From Ailurus styani (lineage: Eukaryota; Chordata; Mammalia; Carnivora; Ailuridae), in contig LNAC01000108.1 of NCBI GenBank assembly GCA_002007465.1, positions 2,460,411-2,524,410 on the forward strand: 64,000 bases of DNA. Reading direction: 5' to 3'. The position numbers and the translations under genes were made by a program. The notes under the pieces are model-generated. The model was not told the DNA's origin, searched no databases, and saw nothing but the letters and a program-made list of their open reading frames with translations. Below are positions 10,986 to 21,357 of this stretch, in pieces. The stretch's first letter is position 1, and each line of letters opens with the position of its first letter.

Positions 10986-11815
10986 TATTGACCAGAGCTC
11001 TCTTTATAAGGTATTTTTCTGCTAATACTCCTTTTTTTCTGTCTCTGGTGCTAAGAGGTGAGAGAGACAAATGGGGCCCCCCAGCCCTTGGCAGAAGCAG
11101 CAGCCCCTGGACTCTCTTTTTTCACTCTCAAGGAGCTTGGGTCCTGGGGACCTCCATGCAGGGCTCGGGTGTGAAAAGGGGGACAAATAGGGCAGAAGCA
11201 AAAGGGTGGGCATTGATTCTATGGGATCCCAGAGCCCCGAGGTCTTTACTTCCATGGCCCATCCTCAGCCTCTGGCGGGACCGGGACTGACCTAGTCTGA
11301 TTTCCCCGTGATTTCAAACACAGCAGGGATTCAAGTCAGAAAAAATCAGACTGTCTTAGACAGCCATCCCCCCTGCCAAGTGATCCCCTTCCAAGTTCAC
11401 ACCTTAGAGAAACACTTGCCACGGGCACCTGGAGGCACGGCCAGGGATGCTCAGAACAGCATTGATCATAGAACCGAACCCCGGATAAACAAGGGGTGCT
11501 GTCATCACGCCGTGGAAGACAACACAGCCCTGAACACCAGCTGCAGCTGGACAAGCAGCTTGAAGGGATCTTAAAGAATAAGGTGGAGTGGAAAAGTTGC
11601 AAAATAAACACCTTTGTTGTTTACTGAAACAAGCAAAGAAAACCCCCTGACTTTATGTCGCTGAAGAAAACAAAGGAATAATACACACATCATTCAGCTA
11701 GTTATCCCTGGCAGGGAGCAAGGGATCTTAGTTAGGGAGGAGCACACCGGAGTTTCGTTGGTTTGGGAATGTTCTAGTTCTTTGGTTGGGGTGGGAACAT
11801 TTGTGTTCATTTTAT
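10986..11815. other. Unique sequence, nothing recognised
   Basis: Single-copy DNA. Opposing frames at 10988-11290 and 11022-11255 share bases and have no domain. Confidence 0.5.
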
Positions 11816-11819
11816 TATC

Positions 11820-12182
11820 ATATGTACAAATATATATATATACACATATATCATGTGTTTCATATACACATATACATGATGTATATAACACACATATATT
11901 ATACATACACACATATATGTTATACTCACATATATTCACATATATATTATGCACATTCATATATATTATACACACATATATTATACATACACACATATAC
12001 ATTATGTGGATGTAAAATATTATACATACCTATTATATGTACACACATTATACACACACATATATATTATACACACATATGTTATGCATACACATATATT
12101 TTACACATATAAACATGCATCTTATACCCACACATATGTATGGTACACGCATAACACACATATGTATTATACACACACATGC
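11820..12182. repeat. TA/CA-rich minisatellite-like block
   Basis: About 360 bp built of CATATATATTATACACACAT-type phrases, repeated with variation at roughly 20 to 40-bp spacing. Open frames through it (for example 11786-12112) translate only to Tyr/His/Ile/Thr-rich repeats and are not genes. Its right edge lies close to the L1 insertion at 12245. Confidence 0.9.
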
Positions 12183-12228
12183 TTTTCGTGGAATCAGATG
12201 AAATAAAGAGACAAAAAGAGACATTAAA

Positions 12229-12629
12229 CCAACACCTTATTCTTTTTTGTTTTGCCCCAGGGGTACAGGTCTGTGAATCATCAGGCTTATATCTTTCACA
12301 GCACTCAATATATGACAGACTCTCCCCAGTGTCCATAACCCATCCACCCTATCCCTACCCTCCCACCCCCCAGTAACCCTCAGTTTGTTTTGTGAGATTA
12401 AGAGTCTCTTATGGTTTGTCTCCTTCCCCATCCCATCTTGTTTCATTTTTTTTCCCTCCGTACCCCCCACAACCCCCGCCCTGCCCCTCAAGTTCCTCAT
12501 ATCAGAGAGAGCATACGATAATTGTCTTTCTCTGATTGACTTATTTCGCTCAGCATAATACCCTCTAGTTCCATCCACATCATTGCAAACGGCAAGATTT
12601 CGTTTCTTTTGATGGCTGCATAGTATTCC

Positions 12630-12682
<53 letters not shown>

Positions 12683-12988
12683 CACATCTTCTTTATCCAT
12701 TCATCTGTTGATGGACATCTAGGTTTTTTCCATAGTTTGGCTATTGTGGACATTGCTGCTATAAACATTCGGGTGCATGTGCCCCTGAGGATCACTACCT
12801 TTGTATCTTTAGGGTAAATACCCAGTAGTGCAATTGCTGGGTCATAGGGTAGCTCTATTTTTAACTTTTTGAGGAACCTCCATACTGTTTTCTAGAGTGG
12901 CTGCACCAGCTTGCATTCCCACCAACAGTGTAGGAGGGTTCCCCTTTCTCCACACCCTTGCCAACATCTGTCCCAACACCTTATTCTT
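12229..12988 (-). mobile_element. Young 5'-truncated carnivore L1 with 16-bp target-site duplication
   Basis: CCAACACCTTATTCTT occurs at 12229-12244 and again at 12973-12988, perfectly matched. The body, 12245-12972, is an L1 3' region on the minus strand. Reading from the minus strand it ends in the carnivore L1 terminal phrase (reverse complement of TGCCCCAGGGGTACAGGTCT) and a short A-rich tail, seen on the plus strand as TTTTGTTTTG. Only about 0.73 kb of the element was inserted. It contains no intact ORF2. The perfect duplication implies a recent insertion. Confidence 0.95.
12632..12680 (+). repeat. (TG)n microsatellite inside the L1
   Basis: About 24 uninterrupted TG units within the L1 3' untranslated region, at a place where L1 normally has a short TGTGTGTATA. 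The array appears to have grown from that internal seed. Confidence 0.95.
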
Positions 12989-13159
12989 ATATTATGTCCC
13001 ACAAACAACTTGACGTTAGAGGAACAAAAAATCCCCATCTTTTGCCTGTCGAGCCCTTATTACCACATTTATAACAGCAAGGATTCGTAGGACCCGTTGG
13101 AGCCGAGCCTGCTCTGAACACTAAAGGGACTAACGTTATCTAACCTCTGTGAACAGCCA

Positions 13160-13290
13160 ACGAGAGAAAGTACTAAACCATCTGCATTTTGCAGATAGGG
13201 AAACTGAGTCAGGGAGGTCTTCTTGCCCAAGGACATGCACCATCTAAGTGGCCAAGCTGGGCTGCATACGTACCCTGCCGGCTCCGGAGG
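13160..13290 (-). mobile_element. MIR fragment, antisense
   Basis: TTTTGCAGATAGGGAAACTG and CTTGCCCAAGGACATGCACC are the antisense MIR core. The flanks are lost. Confidence 0.55.
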
Positions 13291-14029
13291 CTGTGCCTCG
13301 GACCCGCAGACAGCACAGCCTTTCCTGAGTCTGTGGTTTGCCTCGATTAGCACGTTTCATCCTCTCACTGGCCCTTTCGGGGGCTGCTTATTCTTCCCAA
13401 TCTCCCAGAAGAGGAAACCAAAGCATCTCTGGGCAGGCGCGGTGCCCATTCATACACCACACCCCTGCCAGGCCCACGGCAGACCAGCTGACAGCTCGTG
13501 CACAAACTCAGGTCTCTCCGGAGGCAGGTGCTATTAATCAGAGTTGGCCCACACCTTGGAACCTATTCGGCCCCCCTCAGCTGTGAACGAACTCTGCTTC
13601 TGCAGGTGCGCAGAGACCTTCCCAGCCCTTCTGTCTGAAAGCTCTGCCAGTCTTCCTCCGTGTCTCCCGTGACTGTGCACAGTGTCTGACTCTGCCTGCC
13701 TCCTGGGCACTTCTGGTCCCCGGGGGCTGGTCCTGTCTCTGGCCAGTGCTCCATCTCTGTTACAAATCAATACTGGCCTTGAATAAACCTCTGATGCCCC
13801 ATGCCTCAGTTTCCCCAAATGTGAACTGGACAAAAAGCTGCGTGATCAGTCCCGGTCCCGAAAGAACAGCAGCAGTTGCCTGTCCTTTCTTTTCCTCCAG
13901 GAAGAGGCGGGTCAATGGCCAGACCCAGGTGGGGCCTCGTTTGTGGAAAATTGAGAGATTTGGGGGCCACTGCTGGCCTCGCCCCCGTGAGCCCAGGATT
14001 TTACTCCAAGTAGCTCGTGAGGGCAGCAC
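13291..14029. other. GC-rich unique sequence
   Basis: Non-repetitive, with scattered CpG. Short frames on both strands are mutual shadows. Bases 13340-13450 may hold a further MIR scrap (GAGGAAACCAAAGCATC). No gene is supported. Confidence 0.5.
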
Positions 14030-14310
14030 GTTGCAATAGATATTAATTGCTACATTAAATTCTATGATATTGCTTAAGAGAATGTTCATTTAATTTCCCT
14101 GCAACTGTGGTCAACCTGATCTTTAATCGAAACTGACAGGCACAATTTAAATCAGGTAGCAAACTCCCCTCTCTTTAAAAGAGCCAAGAATGGCATGAAT
14201 ATTAAATGGGTCAGGACAGTTGGCAACACTAATACAGCTTAAATCGGAACAAGCCTCAGCTACAGCTTTTAATTATTCATGCTCTCCTGGTAAGTCGGGC
14301 CCTGACAGCA
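14030..14310. promoter_or_regulatory. Candidate conserved enhancer island
   Basis: About 280 bp of non-repetitive AT-rich DNA set abruptly in GC-rich flanks. It is dense in homeodomain-type cores (ATTAATTG, TTTAATTTCC, CACAATTTAAATC, TTTAATTATTCATGCTC) separated by unique, complex sequence with no recognisable transposon. That combination is the usual look of a deeply conserved vertebrate enhancer. There is no direct evidence of conservation in a single sequence. Confidence 0.4.
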
Positions 14311-16374
14311 GTGTCACCGGGAGTTCAGGAAACTTCCCTGACGTGACATGAAAGACAAGGGGGGGCAGGGGTAGGGGCAGCACGGCCCGAGGTCCCAGGT
14401 TAGGTCCGAGCTGTCTGAGGGTAGTCTGGCTTGGAGAACACGCGCGCAGGTTGTCTCTGCCGCCTTTGGCATCGGGAAGTGTTGTATGCTGAATCTGGGA
14501 GGGACAAGGAGGGAGCTAAAAAGAGGTACGGTCAGAGGGACAGATGGGTGGATGGGGGCTCAGAGATGGGGCTGGGCTTAGGGAGAGAGACATGCAGAGA
14601 CAAAGAGAGACAGAGACTGCTCTGGAGAGACACATGGAGGCAGAGCCAGAAGGTATAATTCGGGCACAGAGAGACTGAGCAGGGACAGCCAGGGAGGGGG
14701 CAGCTCAAAGCCTAGGCATCTGCAAGGACCAGCAGTGGGAAAGCAGAAACAATAGGACACATCCCAGAAACAGTTGCCTGGGGACCGAGGGCGGAGCTTG
14801 CCTCGCAGGTACCAGCTCCCGGAACAGCACGGACTCCACTCAGCGTTTCCTGGGCTGAGCCAGGCCCATAAATCACTCGGGACAGGAGAAACCTGTGTGC
14901 AGACTCGGAAGCAGCAGCTGGCAGAAGTGGTGGAAGGGATGGCGAGGGGGCTGGGGAAGAGGAAGGACAGACGGAGAGCAGGCGGGACAGATCAGAGATG
15001 AGTCAGTCAGATGCGAGAGACAGAAGAGACGAGAGACACTGGAGGGAGATGCACAGAAACATGGGGGAGAGGCACATTAACACAGGGATGGGCAGAGACA
15101 CACAGGCAGGGTCCCAGGCGGCAAGGATTCCGAAAGAATTTCCTTCCCGTGCTGACCTTTGAAATGCTGTTTGCTGAGAACTTGCTGTTCTCAAGAATAA
15201 CACACCTTCCTGTGTGAGGTACGTGCAGGCTACAAGACACTTTCCCATCCATTATGCTGCCTTGTCCTTGCCCCCTCCCCAGACTCCCAACTCCAGAGGG
15301 GCATTCTGGAATCTTCATTCCCCAGTGCTCACTACCACCAAGACAGGCCACTTGATTCGCCCCAATAGCCAGTTATGGGGCACTCATCTAAAATCTCTCT
15401 CCCTAGCCCTATTTTCTACCTGTACCACCTCTTGCCTCCACACACGTGGTGTGGGGTGAAGAGCATCAGGGGAAGAGCCACTGCCGCCTTCCAGCCCTTG
15501 GGCACAGGAGCCTCCGTTTCCCCCTCTGCCTTGGTGTGGGACCACCCCAAAGGACGGTGGCAAGGGTCAGCTGAGATGACATGAATGGAAGTGTGAGGTC
15601 TGTCCGCAAGAGGAGCTGTCATGGCCCACAGGAGGACACTTCTTTTGCAGGTGCCTTTGTAGAACATGGGAAAGCGTCCCTGGATTGAGGTGCCTGCCCC
15701 AGATCTAGTTTTCCTGCAAAGTCAGCCCAGGCTGGGCTCCCTCTGCTTCCCAGAGGACAGGGTCTGTCCCCGCTCCCCCTCCACGGGCCCCAGCGTTGCT
15801 CTTTTGTGCAGTCCTGGGGCTGAAATTTGCATCCCATCTCCTGGGCTGGCTGATCTCCGCCTGGAGGGGAAGGTAAATGGAAAGGCAGCCGGGGGTTTCC
15901 TGAATGTGTTTGCCCTCTGCAGCTCTTAACATTTACACACGCAGGTGGAGGACGTAAGCGGCCTTAGCGCCCAAGGCCAGCGTGCCAGCCAAGGCGGAGA
16001 GCCAAGTCTCTGGCTGGGCAGGCTGGAGTCAGGTATGAGGATTTCCATGCAGGCTATCTCATCTCTCTGGGTGGGCAAACCTTGCTGTCACCTCCGAGGA
16101 CCAGCAGCCAGCCCAGGTTGGGTCTGGGGAGGTGGACATGGACTCTGATGAAGAGTGGCTGCTTGGGCCCTCCACCTAGGGGCCAGCCTTACTGAAGGGA
16201 GAGTGGGCACCTGGCACCCAGGTCCCCACACACCCAGTGTCCCCACCAGCCTCAGATAGCCAAGGTCATATAGAGCTGTGTCCATGCCCTGCTGGGTCCT
16301 GTTGTAACGTTGACTCCCAACTGCCCTGGAAAATGGGAGGCTACTGGCTCCTTCTGATAGCTGAGGCCCACCCA
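14311..16374. other. GC-rich and purine-rich unique sequence
   Basis: Bases about 14500-15110 are rich in GAGACAGAG-type words. The rest is ordinary GC-rich DNA. Multiple overlapping frames on both strands (longest 114 codons) have no domain. Confidence 0.5.
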
Positions 16375-16475
16375 GAGTGGTTAAGTGACTTTCCTGAGGT
16401 CACACAGCAAGTTGTGGTGAAGCCAGGTCTCATACCTGCTTTTCCAGGAGTGCCCCAGCAAAAGACATTGCCCCT
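16375..16475 (-). mobile_element. MIR fragment, antisense
   Basis: GTGGTTAAGTGACTTTCCTG, GAGGTCACACAGCAAGTTGT and a following CAGGTCTCATACC block are the antisense MIR 5' part. Confidence 0.6.
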
Positions 16476-16559
16476 TATATCTGTCTTACATTGGCCCAGA
16501 GCCCCTGAACTTTGGACCAAGCCACGTGCAAGCCACTTGGCTAAGGTCACATGCTTATG

Positions 16560-16850
16560 TAGGTAGCATTCACTCAAACAGCACATGTTTGTTGAGTACT
16601 TACTCTGTAATGGGCCCTGTGCTAAGGGAGACCATGGTGAGCCAGACAGGCCTCATTCTAGTGGAGGATATAGATAATGAGCAGAGAAAACAAATACAAC
16701 AAGGTAATTACAGACTTTAATTAAAACAAAAAATGAGAGAGGATGGTAAAGTAGAAAGTAACATGGGATCTATTCTTAATGGGGCCTTAGACGGTCCCTA
16801 GCACAGAATAGGCACACAGTACCAGGGCAGATGAGTTTGGAATTTATCAA
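16560..16850 (-). mobile_element. L2 LINE remnant, antisense
   Basis: CATTCACTCAAACAGCACAT, TTGTTGAGTACTTACTCTGT and TCATTCTAGTGGAGGATATA follow the antisense L2 3' end. The part beyond 16750 is weak. Confidence 0.65.
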
Positions 16851-16902
16851 AAAGCAAAGGGAAACCAGTGAGGGAGAAGAGGACAGGGATGCATTTTAAA
16901 AT

Positions 16903-17085
16903 AATTGTTTGCCTGAGGGTTACTGGGGGGTGGGAGGGTAGGGATAGGGTGGATGGGTTATGGACATTGGGGAGGGTTTGTGCTTTGGTGAATGCTGTGA
17001 AAGATGTAAGCCTGATGATTCACAGACCTGTACCCCTTGGGCAAATAATAAAAATAAAATTTAAAAAAAAAAAAAATTGTTTGCC
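16903..17085 (+). mobile_element. Short L1 3'-end insertion with 11-bp target-site duplication
   Basis: AATTGTTTGCC at 16903-16913 recurs at 17075-17085 directly after an A-rich tail. Between them is about 160 bp of carnivore L1 3' end, ending GTACCCCTTGGGCAAATAAT and poly(A). It was extremely 5'-truncated on insertion. Confidence 0.9.
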
Positions 17086-17089
17086 CCGG

Positions 17090-17560
17090 GGGGTGGTGTA
17101 TGTGTGTGGAGGGTTAAAGATGGCCACTAGTTCTTTGCTGCTCTTCTCAGAGAGGCCAAGTCTACTCCCTCTCCCCCCAGATCTGGCCCTTGACCTATAT
17201 TGACCAATAGGAGGCAGTGGAGTGATGCTGTGTAAATTCCACACCCAGACCTTCCAAAGTGTGCAGCTTCTTCTTTTGCCATTTGGAACTCTGCTCACTG
17301 AAACTCAGCCACCTTTGTGAGAAGCCCAAGCTACAGGGAGAAGCCTATGGAGGAGCTATTTCCAGGTAAGAGTACTGGCTGAGCTTCCCGCCGCTGCAGG
17401 CGACTATAGTCCGGCCACCACTGCACAGAACCTAAGAACCGCTCTGCTGAGCCCGATTCACTCACAGATATTTGAGAGACAACTGGGTGTTGCTGTTTTC
17501 AGCCACTAAGTTTTGGGGTGGTATGAGGCACAGCAATAAGGAACTGAAACATGAAGGTGA
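17090..17560 (+). mobile_element. MLT1-like LTR (ERVL-MaLR)
   Basis: TATTGACCAATAGGAGGCAG near the start and CAGCCACTAAGTTTTGGGGT with CAGCAATAAGGAACTGAAAC at the end are characteristic of MaLR-type LTRs. A solitary LTR, decayed. The L1 fragment at 16903-17085 abuts its left side. Confidence 0.65.
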
Positions 17561-18174
17561 AAAGTAGATGGAGAGGCAGGATTCAAACCCAGAGCTCAGT
17601 GACTCCAAGATCCTGCTTCTATCCACCTACCTAACTATGTAACACAAAGTCTCTCCAACTGCTGCTGCCCTGGTGCAGACCCCTGCCGTCTGCCTGCCCA
17701 CCTCCCGCTCTCCTGCCTGCTCTGACTTTGTCAGCCATCTTCTGGTCCTGACGCTTCCCGAGGGACCTGGCTCAACCGAGGCCCACAAAGCCCCAGTGGC
17801 ACCAGAGGATTCTTGTCCATCTTGCCATTGTGGCCCTGCCTGCATCTTCGTTCCTGGCCCCAGAGTCAGTGCTGGCCTGGGAGAGAGCTTCCTCCCTCCG
17901 CCCTCCCACCCCCCACCCCAGGGAGCAGGCCGTTGCCCTACGAGCTCTCCCCTGCACTCAGACATGACTCACTGACCTTTACGAGCCTGAGACTTGATGG
18001 GCCTGGTGTTTTATTAACCTAATAAAAAGGCAGTCTGGTTCAGGGGCTTAACATTTCTGGAGAGAGGAAGGCTCTGCCCCCTGGGCATTGGAAGGAAGAA
18101 ATACTGTCTTGGGCTGAGCTCCCACAGCACTGTTCTCTGGGACTTCTTACAGGGAGGCAAAGAGCAATTCATTG
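17561..18174. other. GC-rich unique sequence
   Basis: Bases 17640-17960 are C-rich on the plus strand, so both strands show spurious frames of about 100 codons. No domain, no repeat. Confidence 0.5.
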
Positions 18175-18330
18175 TACTCCCCATCAAACAGCAGCAGCAA
18201 GCCACAAAGCTTAATTTAATTTTGTAATCAGTGGAAGCACAGGCAGAGGAAGACTGCTCACTGTTTTTTCCACTTTGCTTTTTAATAGGATATCTGACAG
18301 CACACATAATACAGTGACTTTATGCAATAA
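18175..18330. promoter_or_regulatory. Weak candidate conserved non-coding element
   Basis: AT-rich unique block with AAAGCTTAATTTAATTTTGT, GTTTTTTCCACTTTGC and TTTATGCAATAAAG. It is shorter and less striking than the 14.0 kb island. Confidence 0.2.
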
Positions 18331-18368
18331 AGAACGTGCACGCACACACACATACACACACGTACACA
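18327..18368 (+). repeat. Imperfect CA-rich repeat
   Basis: ACGCACACACACATACACAC and adjoining interrupted CA units. Confidence 0.85.
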
Positions 18369-18379
18369 GGCAGGGCTGC

Positions 18380-18490
18380 AGGAGAGAGGCAAGAATCTGG
18401 GTTTTGGAGGCAAGAGACTTTCTCCCTTGCTCACTCTGTAGGTTTTGAATGAGTCACTCCATTTCTCTGTGCCTTTTTATGAAACAAAGG
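18380..18490 (+). mobile_element. MIR fragment, sense
   Basis: AATCTGGGTTTTGGAGGCAA, then GAATGAGTCACTCCATTTCT and CTGTGCCTTTTTATGAAACA match the sense MIR middle. Confidence 0.55.
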
Positions 18491-18519
18491 CATTTTCCTT
18501 CTCTTTCTCAGATTTAGTG

Positions 18520-18715
18520 AAAATAATAGCTAATATTTATTCTGGGCTTAATAGGTGTGCTAAGAATGTGCAGAGTCTCACTGAATCTAAGGAACAAGGC
18601 TATAAAGGTAGCTACTGTTAGTACTTCATGTTATAGAGGAGAGATCGGAGGCACTGAATGCTTGAGTAAATTACTCAAGGATGCACAGCTGGTAAGTGTC
18701 AGAGCTGTGTAACAA
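18520..18715 (-). mobile_element. MIR SINE, antisense
   Basis: AATAGCTAATATTTATTCTG, GTAGCTACTGTTAGTACTTC and GGATGCACAGCTGGTAAGTG give the antisense MIR order. Confidence 0.7.
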
Positions 18716-19334
18716 GAGGGCTTCTCGCTGCAAGCAACCTAAGCTGATCCTAGATGCATAAGCAGAAAATACGGTCATCCAAAGGGTGGTGTGTGGCCAC
18801 AGAACCAGCTTGAGGTTGAGTTTCCAAACCCAGGCCACGGAGCTCGCCTGATGAAGAAGCCACCTGTGCCACCGAGGCAGCTGCCAAGTGCAGCTGGATG
18901 CATCCCCTGTGGCTGAGAACTCTCCTTTGGCTCCATCATCGATGCCACTTCTGCCCCAGGAAGCCCACCTTGACCTCCACTGCCCCCGAGCCAGCACCCT
19001 TGACTGTCCTGCTCAACAACAAAATGCATTCCATGAGAGTCTCCTCTCCTAATTTTCTCACTTCTCATGAGAGACCGGACCTGTGAGTTTGGCCTGTAAG
19101 AGCCCAGCTCATTGCCACCTCCCCGGTTGCAAAGAGAACTGGGAAAATGAGAGTTGGGGGTTTTCCCCTGGACACACAGAGAATGTGGAACTGAGAATTA
19201 TCCAAACATCAGAGGATGACCGAAGGGTCCAGACAGCGAAAAACAAGGCAAATGTCCACTCCCCACTGGGATCTACACTAGGCAGTCTGATTTAGAACCT
19301 GCCCTTGACCAGATCAGGTGAAACCGTGGTATGC
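18716..19334. other. Unique sequence, nothing recognised
   Basis: Single-copy DNA. Frames on both strands (up to 108 codons) are mutual shadows. Confidence 0.5.
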
Positions 19335-19573
19335 AAGAGCTCAGTCCAGGGGCACCTGGGTGGCTTAGTTCGTTAAGCATCTGACTCTTGGTTTTGGCTC
19401 AAGTCATGATCTCAGGGTCGTGAGATGGAGCCCCACGTCGGGCTCTGCACTCTGTGCGGAGTCTCCTTGAGATTCTCTCCCTCTCCCTCTGCCCCTCCCC
19501 CTGCTCATGCTCACGCATGTGCTCTCTCTCACTAGAACAAATAAATACATCTTTTTTTTTTAAGAGCTCTGTC
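19335..19573 (+). mobile_element. Carnivore tRNA-Lys SINE with 15-bp target-site duplication
   Basis: The SINE head GGGGCACCTGGGTGGC starts at 19349 or 19350, and the tail AAATAAATACATCTTT ends near 19561. The left duplication AAGAGCTCAGTCCAG is at 19335-19349. Its right copy starts AAGAGCTCTGTC at 19562-19573 and is completed by CAG only after the L1 inserted at 19574-19706, so it has been split. One base differs between the copies. Confidence 0.92.
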
Positions 19574-19656
19574 TATTGGGGAGGGCTTGTGCTATGGTGA
19601 GTGCTGTGAAAGGTGTAAGCCTGATGATTCACAGACCTGTACCCCTGGGGCAAATA

Positions 19657-19708
<52 letters not shown>

Positions 19709-19715
19709 CTCTGTC
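19565..19715 (+). mobile_element. L1 3'-end insertion nested in the SINE's target duplication
   Basis: AGCTCTGTC at 19565-19573 recurs at 19707-19715. The 133-bp body is the same L1 3' end as at 16.9 kb (TGATGATTCACAGACCTGTA shared) and its tail has become a (GATA)n array. It landed inside the right-hand duplication of the neighbouring SINE, so it is the younger event. Confidence 0.9.
19657..19708 (+). repeat. (ATAG)n microsatellite as L1 tail
   Basis: Thirteen uninterrupted four-base units directly follow the L1 terminus GGGGCAAATA, so the array probably grew out of the L1 tail. Confidence 0.95.
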
Positions 19716-20147
19716 CAGCATGAGGGCTTTTGCAGGCTTGGAGAGCTGAGGGAGACTCAGGTTAGTGGTCAGGGAGGTGTCACAGTGCCTACCAAATGGA
19801 GTCCTGGCCATTCAGATCACCATTAAATCTGGTTAATTCGGGCTTGACTGGTTTGCAGTTAGTGATACCATGAGCAGGCGCTGGGAGGTGCACCCTGTTA
19901 TCACCCAAGAATTCATCCACATCCCAAGAACTTTGTCTCTAGATAAGGCCCTGACCCTGACCTGCTGCCTGCCAGACTGCTCACCACCCCCTGAGGGGAC
20001 CCTGCACTTTCTCACCTTGGTGAGACATTCCACACAATGTCCCCCTGCCCTGCACACCTTCCCTTTCTCCATGTGGCAAGGTCTCATGCATTCTCAACAT
20101 AGTCACAAAAATACTCTGTGTGTGCATACCTTTAAAGCAATTGGCCA
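19716..20147. other. Unique sequence, nothing recognised
   Basis: Single-copy DNA without a recognised repeat or gene. Confidence 0.5.
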
Positions 20148-20330
20148 GGCACTGTTCTAAGTATTTTACATATGTTAACTTCTCTCATATTCACAACATT
20201 CCTTAAAAAAATGAAGGAAATGATCATCCTTATTTTACAGTGGAGGGAATCCAGTTTGAGTAACTTGCTTAAGGACACACAGCCAAATATGAAGCCAGTA
20301 CCCTGGCTCGGGAGGCCATGCCTGCCACCA
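20148..20330 (-). mobile_element. MIR SINE, antisense
   Basis: AGGCACTGTTCTAAGTATTT, TTATTTTACAGTGGAGGGAA and CTTGCTTAAGGACACACAGC are in antisense MIR order. Confidence 0.75.
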
Positions 20331-20449
20331 CTACACTGCACATCTACCCAAACAGCACCTGCTCTGTGAGGCATTCTGGAAGGGCTCTAGTCCAAGGTCA
20401 ACTTTCCCTCTTCTGGGACCCCCCAAGCTCCAGCCTATTTCAGCAGGAT

Positions 20450-20605
20450 CTGTTGCTTTCATTCTCTGATCTGCTTCCCTGGACTGTGGGTCAGGGACTC
20501 TGTGTTTGCTTTTTAATCTCTGGGTCCCTGGCAGCTCCCTCGCCAAGCCTGGTGCCCAGGAGATGGCCCAGGTCTGTTGAATCAGTGAGAGTTTTTGAGC
20601 AAATA
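20450..20605 (+). mobile_element. Possible L2 LINE 3'-end remnant, sense
   Basis: TCTGATCTGCTTCCCTGGAC, a GTCAGGGACTCTGTG block, GTGCCCAGGAGATGGCCCAG and TCTGTTGAATCAGTGAGAG roughly follow the L2 terminal region. The match is weak. Confidence 0.4.
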
Positions 20606-20855
20606 TATAGGGAAAAAAAATCGTGACCATGTCTGAATTCCTGAAGAGAGGCAAATATTGTTTAAAGAAGCTTATTTCCTACCGCCCCTCCCATATCTGC
20701 AGACTCAAACCTGGGGGCAACCAGAATCTTCTAAGGGCCTCGCCGGGACTTACTGGCACTCTGGTCCAATGGGGCAGGTGCTCTGAATAGCAACCAAGCA
20801 GTAATTCTTTTAAACCATTGGATATAGGGGAATTTTCCTTAATTAAGCCTGGTGT

Positions 20856-21082
20856 CCCTCCCTATATTTTTAAATTTTATTTTATTTTATTTTCAGAGAT
20901 CCAAAATTCATTGTTTATGCACCACACCCAGTGCTCCATGCAATCCATGCCCTCCTTAATACCCACCACCAGGCTTACTCACTCCCACTCCCCTCCCCTC
21001 CAAAACCCTCAGTTTGTTTCTCAGAGTCCACAGTCTCTCATGGTTTGTCTCTCCCTCTAATTTCCCCCTCGACCCTCCCTAT
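20856..21082 (-). mobile_element. Carnivore L1 3'-end insertion, second 3'-end type
   Basis: CCCTCCCTAT at 20856-20865 recurs at 21073-21082. The body reads, on the minus strand, an L1 3' end of the type containing GGAGCACTGGGTGTGGTGCA. A tail of about four TTTTA units is visible at 20874-20893. This end differs from that of the L1 copies at 12.2, 16.9, 19.6 and 56.0 kb. Confidence 0.85.
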
Positions 21083-21167
21083 TAATTAGGAAGGAAGGAA
21101 AATAGGAAAGAAGAGCTGATATTAATCTCAATTATTACTTTGAAGTGTTTTTTTCCTTTTTTTTTTT

Positions 21168-21357
21168 TTTAGTAGTTCTCAAATGCAGTCTATGGGCCAG
21201 CTATATTGGAATACCTGTGGATTATATTTTTCACACTGCAGATTCATGAACTCCTTGCTGTGGAAATTCTGGTTTAGTTGAACTGAGGTGGGGCCTGCTA
21301 CCTGCCTCTGTAGGTAATCCCTGAGGTGTTCCGCTGCCCAGCTAGGTTTGGGAACCA
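21168..21357 (+). mobile_element. MER5A-like hAT DNA transposon remnant
   Basis: Starts AGTAGTTCTCAAATGCAGTC, has GAGGTGGGGCC in the middle and ends TTTGGGAACCAACGC. This is the layout of MER5A-type hAT elements. Terminal repeats are degraded. Confidence 0.6.

Noticed and set aside
11758..12206. Several overlapping plus-strand open frames rich in Tyr/His/Thr
   Set aside because: They are translations of the TA/CA minisatellite.
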